A stretch of DNA of 64,000 bases from Daphnia carinata (Eukaryota > Arthropoda > Branchiopoda > Diplostraca > Daphniidae). Position numbers and translations under genes: made by a program. This document shows, in pieces, positions 22,053 to 33,982 of this stretch (position 1 is the stretch's first letter; each line of letters begins with the position of its first letter). The notes under the pieces are model-generated. The model searched no databases, was not told the origin of the DNA, and saw only the letters and a list, made by a program, of their open reading frames with translations. The stretch spans positions 1,426,001 to 1,490,000 of the forward strand of contig NC_081338.1 in the NCBI RefSeq assembly GCF_022539665.2, written 5' to 3'.

Positions 22053-23441
22053 TCTCGTGCAATGTGTCCTCTTTTATTGCACTTGTGGCAATTAATAATT
22101 CTGTTCTCAAAGGTGTCGGTTGTGTTTGGTTGGTTTTGTCGGGGCTGTGGATATTGATGAAATAGGTTGGGTTTTGATGATACACTTGTTGATTGTTGTG
22201 TGGTTAAAAGTTCGGTCGATTGTAGTGTATTGGTCTGTTGTTGTACGGAGGTCTTTGTGTTTGTTGATAAGTTGGGTAATTGGATTGTCTTTACCCCGTG
22301 GAGGTACCTTCTCTTCGTGGTGAAATATAGTTATTGCGGTATGGGCTGTTTTCTCTGCTACGATTGTAGTTTCTGTCCCTACTGGAACCTCTCCTATTCG
22401 GTCTTTCTTGAAATCGAACTCCCGGATTTTGTGGTCTGGAGTATCGGTCGTTTGATCGCGAAGATTTTTGTTCGTATCGATCTGCTGCTGCTATGGTTAT
22501 ATCGGTATCCTGTGATAATTCACGATTTTTATTAGTATTTTCTAGTTCCCGAGTTTTTTGTTTTAGGAATTCGATTTCTGTCTTTTGTTGTGAAAGTTCG
22601 TTATTTTGTTGTTTCTCGTGATGCGTTATCCCTGCGATTACCGCGTTTATTTCTTTGTCTTCTGCAGTCTCCTTGCTATATAGGATGCCTTCTGATATGA
22701 TTAGTTTTTTATATAACTGATCGAAATCTTCAGGGTCTTCGGGCATCCTGAACTAGAGTTCAGCTTTGAATTTTGGTAAAATGCCTTGCATCAAAGTTTT
22801 GATTTTGGTGGAATCCCTCATTTTCCTGACTGTGTTTATGAGTCGGCCTTCGACAATGGTTTGGTTTTGGTCCGTTTTTTCTTCTTTGCCTTCGATGGAA
22901 TCGTATAGGCTGTTGATTCTCGAGATAAAGGCTTTGCGTTTTTCTTCAGGTTTCTGTTTTAGCGTTAACAACTTTTTTCTTAATGCTAAGTCATATGCAT
23001 CCTGGAACCTTGCAATGATGGCAGTTTTCCACTCGTCGTAAGTTGCTCTTCTATGTAGTTTCCGTGCCATTCTAGGGCATCGCCTTATAGTCTGTCAGAG
23101 AAGAATCGTATTTTTTGGTTGTCGTCCCAGTCGCTGTTACGTGCTAAATGTTCTGCATCCTTCAGCCATTCTGTTATAAGTTTGTCAGTGCTTTTTCCTT
23201 TGAAAATTGGAATTGACTTTTTGTCTTCTCTCAAAAGTAATTCTTCTAAAGCTTTTACGATTGGTTGGGTTGTGGTTGTATCGATGTTATCGGTATCTGT
23301 TGTGTCGTGGTCACTTCTCGAAGTTTCTTTGTGTGAAAGTCCCATTTTGATTTTTTGTTTTAGAGTTTGATACTTCTGTTCTAGTTGAAGGAGTTTATTG
23401 TTTTGAATCTCGATCTGGTTTTTTAGGTCGTTGTTTAGTTG
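22053..23441 (-). pseudogene. R4 gag, capsid and nucleocapsid part
   Basis: To the left of R5, gag continues from the coiled coil (KNQIEIQNNKLLQLEQKYQT) into a capsid-like domain (PIFKGKSTDKLITEWLKDAE; 22753-23070 continues it after one stop), an Arg/Asn-rich nucleocapsid region (22291-22746) and a zinc knuckle, CHKCNKRGHIARECW, at about 22045-22090. Homology to retrotransposon Gag is clear. At least two breaks are present. Confidence 0.8.
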
Positions 23442-23794
23442 TGTTACGGATGTAGCCGGCGTTGTACCCAGAAGCCTGACAACGAGCACGGATAGACGCT
23501 GAGGCGGAAATATAGATGGATAATTCCAAAAGTCAGGCAAGACGAAGTGTATTAGTCAGGAGAAACAAATTGACACACTTTCACACAAGTTCGCGAAGGG
23601 AAGCCAGCGCTTAACGCAAAGCTCCTTCTTTCAACCACACAGTAGACGGCGAGATCACAGACTGCCCCGCGTAACTGCGAGCAGACGACCCGTCGCCTAC
23701 ATTCCGGTTGGCCATCTATTGAGGGGAAATGGAATCGGGACACGAGATGGGGGTACATGACAGGACACTGTTATGGGGTATGAAACTTGTAACG
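23442..23794 (-). repeat. R5 3' LTR
   Basis: Direct repeat of 30377-30729, starting TGTTACGGATGTAG. About five substitutions in 353 bases; its last base is G instead of A, which spoils the terminal CA. Confidence 0.92.
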
Positions 23795-24353
23795 CTCGGC
23801 CCTTCCTGACTCGAAGTTACACACGAACAATACAAATAAAACACAGAGGGTTTTCTGGAACTTCGAAATGGCCCTCAAAGAAAAGAAGATAAACGACGAA
23901 CAGAAACAAAAAAGGGAAAACACCACCGACTAGTGGAAAAGAGAAAAAAAACAACAAGAAAAGTACGAGAAAATAAAAAAAAAATTCCTCCCTGAGGCTC
24001 ACGGCTCTTTACACCCACCCAAATGACGGCGATTTATCAAAGCAAAAAAAAACAATTAACAGATAACATCCCCAGCGAAAAGAAGAAAGAGAAGAAGAAA
24101 GAGAAAAACAAACAACGATTTACCAAAACAAAAGAAAACAAAACATCCAATGACATCATCACCCCCCCCCCCAAAAAAAAGAAAGAAAGAAAAACACCGT
24201 AACAAAATCAATAACTCCCCACAAAAAAACCACGATAGAGAAAGAAGAGCGTGTACGTGTTATGTTTCGTAGTCGTTCATCCATGCAGGTCTTTTTTGTC
24301 CGTCTCCCAGCTCTAGTAGTTGTTGGTGGCCTGTCTTCTTGTGGAGGCTATTC
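23795..24353 (-). other. R5 3' untranslated region
   Basis: A-rich on the plus strand, with short runs of C and A, and no coding frame. The minus strand next to the LTR reads AGGAAGGGCCGAGC, a weak polypurine tract. Confidence 0.5.
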
Positions 24354-25780
24354 CTACTCGGACGAAGATGAGTCGCTCGAAGAAGACAAAGATGAAGACT
24401 CGTCTACTGCCACATCTTCCGAAGCGTCCCACTCCACATCCGACCGACCATGGAAGCGACGAATCTGGCAGACGTGGACGTTAAAACGCCTGTACGATGA
24501 TTTCTTCCGTTGCGCTGGCAGATCTTCGACTAGGTAGGTTGTTTGTGATAGCTTCCGCACCACCTGGAATGGCCCCACAAATTTAGGAAGAAATTTTTTG
24601 GTAGAATTCTTCTTTCTAGGCTTCCGTCGAACGAGAACAAGGTCACCATGCAGAAGCTCGGGCTCTGGTTTCCGAACTTTATCTGTTCTTTCCTTGCTTT
24701 TTCGTTGCCTTTCCATAATGCGCAAACGAGCTGACAACCTCAACTCCGAAACGCGTGACAAAAAGGTGGCATGTGGTTCTTGTTCGTCCCTTGGCCAAGG
24801 AAAGAGATTTTCTATGGCCAGGACTGGTGGACGTCCATTCACTAATTCAAACGGCGTTACCTCGGTTGTGGCTTGGCGGGCGGTATTAATAGCGTACGTT
24901 GCGGCTGCTAGATGTAAGTCCCAGTCCGTATGTTCGATGCAAGGGTTAATGTACGATTAACTCGTTCAACTAGCCCGTTGGTCTCCGGATGTTCTGCAGT
25001 GGCCAAAATGTGTTTTATATTCCAGCGAGTTACCCACTCGGCAAACGTCTGGGACGTGAAGGCTGATCCCTGATCGCTAATAATACGTTGTGGTGTACCA
25101 TGGCGAAAAATAATGTTTGTCTCGAGGAACGACGTAACAAATTTCGTCGACGCGTCAGGAACAGCAGCAACCTCGACCCACTTCGACAAATAGTCTATCG
25201 AGACAATTATGTGACGATGGCCAGAAGCAGTGACCTTAAACGGGCCCAAGTGATCAATTTTGACAAGCTGGAACGGAGAAGACGGTGGTTCGATGGGCTG
25301 GAGCCGGCCAACCACCTGACCAATTGCGTGTTTGTGTGTTTGGCAAAAAGAACAAGATTGAACAAAAATTTTTACGCTCCTACCCAGCCGTGGCCACCAA
25401 AATCGACTTGTGATTTTAAAAAGAGTTCTCTCCACACCCTGATGTCCAGATGAAGGAGAATCATGACATGCTTCCAAGATTTTTCTACGAAGGATAGAGG
25501 GAATAACGAGTAGCAACTTCCTGCCAGAATGTTTGTTCTTTCTATATAGAATATTACTACGGATGACAAAATTTTGGGAGATTTTACAAGGGGAAAGGGT
25601 GTCTAATGCTACGAATATTTTCCGTAGCAGGCCGTCTTGTTGTTGCAAGAGAGCAAGCTCTTTTGAGGCATAACCCACTTCGGGTTCTTTTACAGCGACT
25701 ACTAGACAATCATCTGTCCGGGAATCCATGCAACCGGCAGGGTTCCTGGACAGTGTGTCCGCAAAATAGTATCTATACAT
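24354..25780 (-). pseudogene. R5 integrase
   Basis: The frame at 24908-25780 starts at the end of RNase H (ADTLSRNPAG) and covers the HHCC domain (ILEACHDSPSSGHQG, CSFCQTHK) and the DDE core: LVKIDHLGPFKVTASG, RIISDQGSAFTSQ and NGLVERVNRTL, so all three acidic residues are present. A frameshift at about 24900 leads to the C-terminal part (24354-24842) with LLHGDLVLVRRKPRKK, KFVGPFQVVRKLSQTTYLVE and a Ser/Glu-rich tail. Only indels, not active-site changes, disable it. Confidence 0.85.
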
Positions 25781-27781
25781 TTCACGTGCTCTATCGTGAA
25801 GGTAAACTCCTGCAAATCAAGCACCCACCTCGCAAACTTTCCCTTTAAGTCCCTTTTCCCCATCATCCACTTGACGGCTGAACTATCCGTCTTAACAAAA
25901 AAATGTCTCGCATAAACGTAGGTACGCAATTTCTTGAGTGCCCACACCACCGCCAAACATTCCAGTTCATTGGCGTGATATCTTGTTTCGGTGTCCGACA
26001 GCCTTCTGCTGATGAAAGTCACAGGTCGATGGCCTTCACCAGTATCTTGCGTCAACACTGCTCCAAGACCAGTTTGACTTGCGTCGGTCTGAATGGTGAC
26101 TTCCAGAGCGTCATCGAAATGAGCCAGAACAGGAGCAGTCGTAAGACGCTCAACAATACTGCTCTTTGCGCCTAGGTGACGTTCCGTCCACCGCCAAACA
26201 GCATTCTTTTTGAGGAGAGCGTGCAAAGGGTGGGCCAATGTCGCAAAATCAGGGACAAAACCCCTATAGTATGACGCAAGTCCAAGAAACCCTCGTAATG
26301 ATTTTAGATTCGTAACAGGCATGGAATTTAAAGCGCGCATTTTCTCGCCTTCCGGGTGAATGCCTTCCGCATCGATTACGTGTCCTAGGTGGGACACCTT
26401 TGTGGCGCCGAAAACGCATTTGTCAATGTTCAGAGTCAAATTTTCTCGCTCTAGAGCTGTTAACACCAACTCTAGGCGTGCCAAGTGCTCGTCAAAAGAA
26501 CGACCAAAAACCAAGATGTCGTCTAAGTAAACTAGAACATATGCCATTTCAAACCAGCCAAGACCCTATCCATTAAACGTTGAAATGTCGCCGGAGCATT
26601 GTTCAACCCGAACGGCAGACGTGTGAACTGATAAAGACCGTCTGGAGTGACAAACGCTGTCTTCTCCCGATCTTCCAACGCTACAGGCACCTGCCAATAT
26701 CCACTGGCCAAATCCAAACAAGAAAAAATTGCGCACCTGCTAGCCTGTCCAAAACATCGTCAATGCGAGGTAACGGATAAACATCACGTTTCGTTACCGC
26801 ATTTAAACGTCTAAAATCAATACAAAAACGATAGTCACCAGATTTTGCTTTACGAACCAAAACGACGGGCGAACTCCACGGACTAAAAGATTCCTCGACC
26901 ACACCGTCTTCTAACATTTATTCAATCTTTCCCGCAATGATCTGTCGTTCGAATGCTGATACCCGGTATGGCGCAGATTTCACCGGACAAGCATCCGCCG
27001 TGTCAATATGATGCTCCACTTCGGTGGTTTGCCCAATTTCCCTTTTTGACGTCGGGAAGCACTTTCGTCGACGTTCAAGCACACTCAGAAGTTTTCCTCG
27101 TTGATCAGAATCTAGTCCCTCCCCAATATTAACCTGAGTGGTGAATTTGGCTTCATCATGTGCTGGAAGAACGGTGGCACAGATCTCAGTGGCCCCGTCT
27201 GCCAAAGTAGACAACACGGCGTCGTCGTTCACTTCAACGGCACAAAAGAAATGCCGTCGCCTCAGTTTCAATTCTACAGGGGCATAGTTTACCAGGGGTA
27301 TCTCTGTTAGTCCTTTATTTACCACCACTACACTTGCTGGTATCACCCACTCCTTCCCCGGCTTCGAACAACAATTGAATTTGACGAAAGCCGTACCAGA
27401 GACATCTGACGACAATCTTCCCTTCACAAAGACTAGCGAGTTTGGGGTAACCACCTGGTGTCCATCTGCCTTAACTGGCATCCATCCATGTCGTTTCGAA
27501 GGCGATTCCTCCGCAAAAGACTCGATCACACCGTCGCTTACGTCAAAATCTTCTTCATTACTCCCTTTTTCCTCCAAAAATGTTTCCTCCCTGCTGCTTT
27601 CCTCGTTAATTATATGCACCTCTTCCGCCCATCGCACTCTCTTTTTCTCCTTCGTCAACACTTCCTTTTCCCTCTTTCCATCGCCCCCTTTGATTTCCCT
27701 GTACCCTTTATTTAAATTTCCCTCAATTAACCCTATTTCCTCCTTTTTTACATCCTTTTCTTCTACATTACCTTCCTCCAC
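25702..27781 (-). pseudogene. R5 spacer, reverse transcriptase and RNase H
   Basis: The frame at 26918-27781 holds a Glu/Lys-rich linker, the spacer shared with R2 and R8 (LVFVKGRLSSDVSGTAFVKF), and the RT start (PVKSAPYRVSAFERQIIAGK), ending in one TAA. RT continues at 26681-26917 (VVLVRKAKSGDYRFCIDFRR), 26532-26717 ([20 protein letters not shown]) and 25702-26547 with [14 protein letters not shown]. RNase H follows in the last frame (VTIQTDASQTGLGAVLTQ, ANELECLAVVWALKKL). One stop and two or three single-base shifts break an otherwise good gene. Confidence 0.88.
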
Positions 27782-27982
27782 TATATTACATCCCTCCCTA
27801 ATTTCCTGCGCCTCCGATTCCTTAATTTCCTCTTCATGTAACCCTTCCCCGACTAATTCAATTCTCCCTCCTCTTACTACAATGCTGGTTTTACTATTTA
27901 CAATCCAGTCGACACCTAAGATTAACGCAAATGGAGCGGTCCTTAGTACGGTGACTGACTTGAGTTTGACAAAATTGTGCTT

Positions 27983-28306
27983 CTACTTAACGTTCAACGG
28001 TAGGGCTCCCTCTACACGCACAAGCTTGTTGTCGACGCCTCTCAATTTAGTTTTCGTGGAATTCCGATGAAGGTCCATAAATTTCCGCACGACGCTTAGC
28101 CGTACCGCACTAATGCTGGCACCCGAGTCGACGAGTGCCGTGACTTCCCCAACTTTTTCTACCCAGACCTTGATAAGAGGCAAGGCTGGGCGACTTTCAG
28201 TGACAAAAAATCCCTTCAAGGGCGCCATTGCCCTCGACGCACTACCCCGTCGTTTTTTGCCGGACAATCTCTGGCGATATGCCCGTGTCGATTGCAGGAA
28301 TAGCAC
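27983..28306 (-). pseudogene. R5 aspartic protease
   Basis: The frame contains IKVWVEKVGEVTALVDSGASISAVRLSVVRK, with D-S-G-A as the active-site loop; the same DSG variant occurs in R8. It overlaps the gag end in another frame, consistent with a gag-pol frameshift. The second half of the fold is in broken frame to the left. Confidence 0.75.
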
Positions 28307-29421
28307 AATCTTTGTGCTGTACCTCTTGGTGTAATCCCTCCATTACCCATCCGCGGAGCACTAGGTCCGGGATTAACGTTGAGTCGTGACAGTGACGATG
28401 AAATTTTGTTGACCAAGCGGTCTCCCAAATTTTGGAAGAGTGCGGCCAAATCTGGCGTCGATGGAGCAACATTTGTCGGAAGCGCTGTAAAAACAGGTTC
28501 CGTCGTCAACATTGGGGCGGGTACGTTTGGTAACGCGGGAGTTAAACCAAGTAACTCAACGTCCCGGAGTCGTGCTAGGAAAGCCGTGAAGTCTGCCGGT
28601 ACCGGTGACGTTAGAGCTGCGACGTAGATGGGGTTTGCGAGACCTCGTAACAACAACTTGATGACATCCGCCTCAGGTAGTGGGACGGGACACCGAAGGC
28701 AAAGCCGACGCTTGTCCAACGCGTACTCAATACACGATTCTCCCGACTTTTGCGTTCTTGCTTCCACAAGCGAGCTCCACTCTAAAAACGAGAGTGTACG
28801 GGTGAAATTGGTCACCAACGCGACCGACCAAAGCGCCCAGGTAGCATAAAGATGGCCCGTCTGTACGTGCCATTGGGAGGCGGTACCCTCAAGTCGGGTC
28901 ACAGCCACTAGGAGACGGTTCTCCGCGGTCCAGCCTTCTAAACCGGCTACCCTCTCGACATGGTCGATGAAGCCCTGTACTTCCTCACCTACAGCACCCG
29001 AAAAGCGCGGTATCGAACCGACAGCAATTGTCGACGGGCGAGCATTTGGCGCAGCTGGTATCGCGGCAGCAAGGGCTTGGATAGCCGCGTTGTTTTATTG
29101 TTGTTGCGCTTGGATGACGCCGACGAGTTGGGCAACTTGATCGTGCCTCGCCGCACCATCAGCCGCTGCGACTTCCGCAAACCAATTAAGAGCCACAATT
29201 AATTCTGCATTGTCTGCCATGTTTATCGGTGTTGGCTCGGTTCTCGTGAGAACAAATTCAGATTTCTGCCACCTCGTTTTCGTTTTAGGCGGACGCTGCA
29301 CTGGGCGGACGATACGAGCCCTTGCGGACGAACTACGAGCAGATTCTCTTGGGGTCCGAAGATAGTATTCGGGTTCGAAACCGTAAAAGGGGTCTGTAAT
29401 GTCGGTATACAACTCCGACAT
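28216..29421 (-). pseudogene. R5 gag
   Basis: The N-terminal frame (to 29095) starts either at 29421 or at the internal ATG near 29220 (MADNAELIVALNWFAE). After one or two shifts the capsid-like domain (28216-28908) has ATWALWSVALVTNFTRTLSF and ESCIEYALDKRRLCLRC, and ends with the zinc knuckle CYSCNRHGHIARDCP. Corresponding parts are seen in R8. Confidence 0.8.
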
Positions 29422-29436
29422 GCAGAAACACCACAC

Positions 29437-30359
29437 TCAAATTCCAAAAAAAAAACGAAAAGAAATGGACTGAACGCCACAAAAATGACAGTGGGAAAAA
29501 GAGAGAGAGAGAAAAAAAAATAATAAAGAAATAAATCAGATGCACACTTTAAACTTCCAGGATGAAGAAAAAAAAACAAGTGCGAACAAAAAGACACTTA
29601 TCCAACGGGTCTCACTTCAAGACCAACAGGATCGTCCAAAAAAGAAGAGATGTTGAGCGCAAAAGATTGCGATCAACACTCAGCAGAACCAAAAAAACAA
29701 ACAAAAAGAAAAGGTCAAAACAAAAGTACCCTCAGTACACAAGAGGGACACACACACAAAAACGATACCGTCCAAACGAGCAACAGCCCGTAAGCACAAA
29801 AAAAACTTCACGGCACGGCTTTGTATCAAGGTTCTTTTCTCGCCTTCAAAAAAAAGAGAACAAGCAACAAAAGAACCACTCAAAAGGTATTGCAATCCCG
29901 CTGATATGGTCGCTCGAGAAAAAAAAACAGAAAAAGAGAGAGAGAGAGAGAAAAAAAATTAAAATAAAAATATCTCTCTTCACCAAAACGTGTGGGCCGT
30001 CCCAAAAAGAAAAAAAAAGGACGGAAAACACCACACAAAGCGGGTCGGGCAAGAGGTATGCCGAAAAAAAAATACACTTCCAACTACACACAGTCAAAAA
30101 AAAAAAAAATCATGCACTGGAATTGTTTATTTTAATAGCCCGTGGCTATAGGTAACAGGGGTTGAAATACTTACCTGTACCGTTCCTCCACTCTTTAACA
30201 AAGACGTCGCGGCGGGATGGGATCCACTCCCCTTCGGCGCCGGTAAGGACAATCCACAATGGCGGCGACCACGTATGCGAAAATTTCCTTCAAGCGTGGG
30301 CGGCACGCGGGTCCGATGTGGGCGACTTTGTAAAAGTCGTTCGATGGCCTACTAAGATC
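29437..30359 (-). other. R5 untranslated leader
   Basis: A long, A-rich (plus strand) or T-rich (minus strand) leader between the primer-binding site and gag. On the minus strand, just after the primer region, ACAGGTAAGTATTT near 30166-30180 is a near-perfect 5' splice site. The Lys- and Phe-rich frames here are products of base composition. Confidence 0.55.
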
Positions 30360-30374
30360 CCTCTACTGACACCA
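30360..30374 (-). promoter_or_regulatory. R5 primer-binding site
   Basis: Minus strand: LTR end CA, two bases AT, then TGGTGTCAGTAGAGG. Same layout (CA, AT, TGG) as R1 and R4. Confidence 0.7.
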
Positions 30375-30376
30375 AT

Positions 30377-30729
30377 TGTTACGGATGTAGCCGGCGTTGT
30401 ACCCAGAAGCCTGACAACGAGCACGGATAGACGCTGAGGCGGAAATATAGATGGATAATTCCAAAAGTCAGGCAAGACGAAGTGTATTAGTCAGGGGAAA
30501 CAAATTGACACACTTTCACACAAGTTCGCGAAGGGAAGCCAGCGCTTAACGCAAAGCTCCTTCTTTCAACCACACAGTAGACGGCGAGATCACAGACTGC
30601 CCCGCGTAACTGCGAGCAGACGACCCGTCGCATACATTCCGGTTGGCCATCTGTTGAGGGGAAATGGAATCGGGACACGAGATGGGGGTACATGACAGGA
30701 CACTGTTATGGGGTATGATACTTGTAACA
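30377..30729 (-). repeat. R5 5' LTR
   Basis: The partner of 23442-23794. It begins TGTTACGG and ends GTAACA on the plus strand, so its ends form the inverted repeat TGTTAC / GTAACA. Confidence 0.92.
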
Positions 30730-32007
30730 GCTGTTACAGGAGTTCGACGAAAAATATGCTCTCCTCGTAGTGAAGGGATTTATCTCCTCATTCTGCTAGT
30801 GAAGTTAGGTCGTTTATCTCACTCACTAGCTTCGTTATTTCTCCTGGTTCGTTGGAGACGTCTAAATCTTCAGTTTCGGCGAATGTTACCTGTTGCTTCC
30901 TACATTCTTTTATTCTGTTCTCAAGACTTTTAATTTTTTCGTCTTGGTCTCTAGTCTGTATGCTTATCTTCTGTAATTCTTTTTCAAGTCTTTTATTCTG
31001 TGTAGTAATATCTATCAAACTTCTCCGTAACCCAGCTTTTTCGGTTAAGGTTTTCTCAAGGATTTCTTTTGTCTCTTTTGTTTCGGTCTGAAATTGTTTG
31101 TTTGTTTCCAAGGCTGCGTTTATCTGTTGCTTGGCGGTGTCCAATCTTGTAACCAGTTGTTTCCTTTCACCTTAAAGCTTGCTAATGATTTCTTGCCCTT
31201 CTCTCTCAACAGCTATGTTGTTTTCTTCTCTTTTTCGTAGAAGGTTTTGTAATTGGCTTTCTGTTGCTATGGTAGTTTCAAGGATGTTTTCTAATTCGCT
31301 GATTCGATTGGCAGCTTTTTCAAGGGAGTTCTTGAGTGCTTCGTTACTTTCTTGGAGTTGCTCAAGGGAACTACTTAAGGTGTATTTCGAACTCTTTGCC
31401 TTTTTCTTGTTACCATCTTGCTGTTTTCGCAAGCTCTGTAACTCGAAGTTTAGGTAAGATGAATATTTTTTCTCTGCAATCTGCGCAAGTACTCCTTCCT
31501 TTTGTAAAACTCTGGTTGTATCGAATAGGACTTCTTTTTCTTTACCATGTACGATGTTAATCTGCTGTAAGAGACTGTCAAGGTTTTCAGTGTTGCCACC
31601 GAGGGATACTACGTGGTTTTTAAGTGTCTTTGTGGTGTTTGTAATAGTTTCTGCTGTTATACCACTTGGTACTTGCAACGTTTGTTCTAACAAGGAATAT
31701 GAATATAACTGCAATGCGTTGTGCGTCTCTTTACTATCTTCTTGCTTCTTTGATTCTATTTGTTGGATATTCGTTTTGTCGAAATGGTCTGATAGGGTTT
31801 GTTTTGTTCTGACTCTTGTTCAAATTCTAAGTCCACAAGAGTTTTCCAGTAGTCCAAAAATTTTTCTCGAAGGCAGTTGGGATTTTGGCTGGTTGTGTCT
31901 GATTCGGGGAGTACAGGGTACAGAAATGGGGATAGTTCGTCGACAACGTTTGGGTACAAAGTATTCCCTTTACGAGTAGTCTCTGGTGCAATATGATCAA
32001 GCGGCAT
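30730..32007 (-). pseudogene. R4 gag, N-terminal coiled-coil part
   Basis: Gag probably starts at the ATG at 32005-32007 (MPLDHIAPETTRKG). After a shift near 31730 the frame at 31172-31714 and then 30788-31144 encode long heptad-rich helices (LQESNEALKNSLEKAANRIS, ENRIKECRKQQ). Together with the left part across R5, Gag would be close to 890 residues, unusually long because of the approximately 400-residue coiled coil before the capsid domain. Stops separate the frames. Confidence 0.7.
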
Positions 32008-32131
32008 TCGCTTACCTTTGATGGTGTTTCCTTGGTCTGGTAGAGTTGTAGGCGACTCGTCGGGGAAATGTAGAGCACAATCACTGAAATAAGGTACGGG
32101 TAAGAAACTTTGTACTGGACAACAAGTGTTA

Positions 32132-32149
32132 GTCTCGTTGGGTTCTCCA
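32132..32149 (-). promoter_or_regulatory. R4 primer-binding site
   Basis: Minus strand: LTR end CA, AT, then TGGAGAACCCAACGAGAC. The position fixes this LTR as the 5' one. Confidence 0.7.
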
Positions 32150-32151
32150 AT

Positions 32152-32356
32152 TGTAAAGTTTCCTAAACCTCGTGTATTTTCAGTGAGTTGCCGAAACAAC
32201 TCCGAAATACAAGTTACAAAACATGCAGTATTTATACTACTACAGAGCACAAATTATGAAGGTAAAGTGGGAGGAGATACGTTCACTTTCACTTGTGAAA
32301 CGCTTGAGGGATGTATGAGGTGTGGCTTCCTTTGGATAGCCATTGGGCTCGTTACA
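32152..32356 (-). repeat. R4 5' LTR
   Basis: The partner of 12459-12664, 205 bases. It is followed on the right by R3 integrase coding sequence in frame. Confidence 0.9.
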
Positions 32357-33240
32357 CATGTTTGGTCAATAATAATTATTTTTTACTTCCGTATAAGTTT
32401 TGTAAAAAGCTAAATGTCCACCCATTGGTGCATCATGTAATTCTTTATGCACTAGATGGCGTTACAGTACAGGCAAAACTAACTAGTGATTAACTTCGTT
32501 TCTTTTGTTATTGGGCGATGGCGGAACAGAGTAATAATAAAGCGATAAAGTGTACCTTCGACGATATCAAAATAATCAATGTCTTTTACCCAACCCGGCT
32601 TAGATTGGAGAACATTTTTCGTTCCCCATTATCTAGATAATTTCGAATGGCAATACAGAGGTCATCTTCCAACGGTTGTTCGCAAGTTAATTTAACATTA
32701 TGTCCTGTTTAGGTACTAGCTTCTCTTAAACGAGATCAGCAATGTGCATTTTGGTGTATACGTCCACGTCTATATTTTAACTCGTAATTCGTTGCGACCA
32801 GTAGCAAATTAATTAATTAGGAAGTACCTTCCTAATCTTCCACTATTATCTTTTTGATTTTTAAGCCAATGTAAAGGACGCTGATCACTAATAATCTCAA
32901 AAGGTTGATCTAAAAGGCAATGTCGAAAATCATTGATTGCATCAATGAGCGCTAGTGTTTCTTTTTCAGGCGTACTACATTTAGTTTCTGATTTTATTAA
33001 CTGTCTGCTGGAATATGCGATTGGGTGCTCGTGGCCATTTTGAATTTGGGACGGTACTGCTCCAATGTCATAATCGCATTTATCGGTGAAGAGCAAAACC
33101 TTTTCGTTGAAATTGGGGTAAGCAAGAACTGGCGGAGTTACTAGAGACTTACGTAATTTTTCAAAAGCAACTTGTTCTTCGTTTCGCCAAGTAAAAGGTT
33201 TTCCGCTAAGATTTTCATGAGCTGATCGGGTTAACGGTTT
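32357..33240 (-). pseudogene. R3 RNase H and integrase zinc-domain start
   Basis: At 32357-32460 the minus strand reads LHDAPMGGHLAFYKTY and then NNYY followed by a stop in place of Trp; this is the His half of the integrase zinc domain. At 32809-33096 RNase H is readable: MLFTDKCDYDIGAVPSQIQN, EKETLALIDAINDFRH and ISDQRPLHWLKNQKD. The sequence between is in decayed frames. The order fits R3 continuing across R4. Confidence 0.75.
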
Positions 33241-33925
33241 AGCAATTGATCCAAAATTTTTAAAAATCTTCTGTAATACCCTGCTGATCCAAGAAATGAT
33301 GTGACTTCAACTACGGAATTGGGCGTCTTATAATTAACTATTTTCTCAATTTGTTCATCGTTTAATTTGTCAGGTTTAATACCATCAGTCGAGATGACAT
33401 GTCCTTAATAATTTACTGAACATTAACTGGCATTTTTTAAGTTTTAATATTAAATTTTCATTTTTCAATAAATCAAAAATTTCTGTAATATCGTTCAAGT
33501 GATCGTCAAGTTTCCGAAAAGATGATTACGTCATCCAAGTAAACTAATGCTTTACTTCCGAAGTAAGCGTCTTTCAGTACTTAATTTATTAGTCGTTGAA
33601 ATATGGCAGGTGCATTGCACAAACCAAATGCCATACGTTTGAATTCATAATGGTTGTTCTCTACTACAAATGCTGCCCTTTCAATGGCTGGATCATCTAC
33701 TTGAATTTGCCAGTAGCCAAAGGCCAAATCAAGAGTCGTGAAAAATTTATGTCCGTGTAATTTATCCAATTTTTCATCAATCCTCGCATCGGCATACGAA
33801 AGGAATTTTTTTTGTAATACTATTCAATTTACGGTAATTGACGCAAAATCGTACCCCTCAACCTTTTTTCTCTACTAAAACCACGGATGAAGCCCATGGA
33901 GAATGCGAATATTAAATTAAATTAC
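33241..33925 (-). pseudogene. R3 reverse transcriptase
   Basis: The frame at 33581-33769 has FFTTLDLAFGYWQIQV and RMAFGLCNAPAIFQRLIN. The palm at 33510-33560 keeps the YLDD motif in another frame. The thumb and N-terminal parts are broken. Most residues match the R7 RT, so R3 and R7 are from one lineage. Confidence 0.75.
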
Positions 33926-33982
33926 CATCTAGCATTTCCTGTACTTTATATTCAATATTTTCCTTTGATTATTTGTAACTCT
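33808..33982 (-). repeat. 175-bp direct repeat inside R3, copy 1 (in RT)
   Basis: This copy is in its native place in the RT N-terminal region. An almost identical copy lies at 34687-34861 (two differences noticed, for example CGGATGAAG versus CGGCTGAAG). Confidence 0.9.

Larger units (their letters stand above)
23442..30729 (-). mobile_element. R5: gypsy element nested in R4 gag
   Basis: A 7,288-base LTR element on the minus strand, with 353-base LTRs about 98.6% identical. The 4-base flanks read GTTG (left) and GCTG (right), one mismatch. It interrupts the R4 gag coiled coil, which resumes on the other side. It carries gag, protease, RT, RNase H and integrase, but no env. R5 is younger than R4 both by position and by LTR identity. 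Confidence 0.92.
12459..32356 (-). mobile_element. R4: large env- and ankyrin-bearing gypsy element
   Basis: A minus-strand LTR element of about 12.6 kb once R5 is subtracted. The two LTRs (206 and 205 bases) differ at about 7 sites. The flanking 4-base target duplications read CATG on one side and CATT on the other on the minus strand, so one base has changed. Order: gag with long coiled coil, protease, RT, partial RNase H, integrase, env, a short frame and an ankyrin frame. Several stops and frameshifts show that it is now inactive. Confidence 0.9.

Noticed and set aside
27375-28070. Ser/Pro-rich plus-strand frame of 231 codons
   Set aside because: Antisense to the R5 spacer and linker, which show clear homology to R8 and R2.
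29562-30155. Lys/Arg-rich plus-strand frame of 197 codons
   Set aside because: It lies in the A-rich R5 leader and reflects base composition; no protein features.
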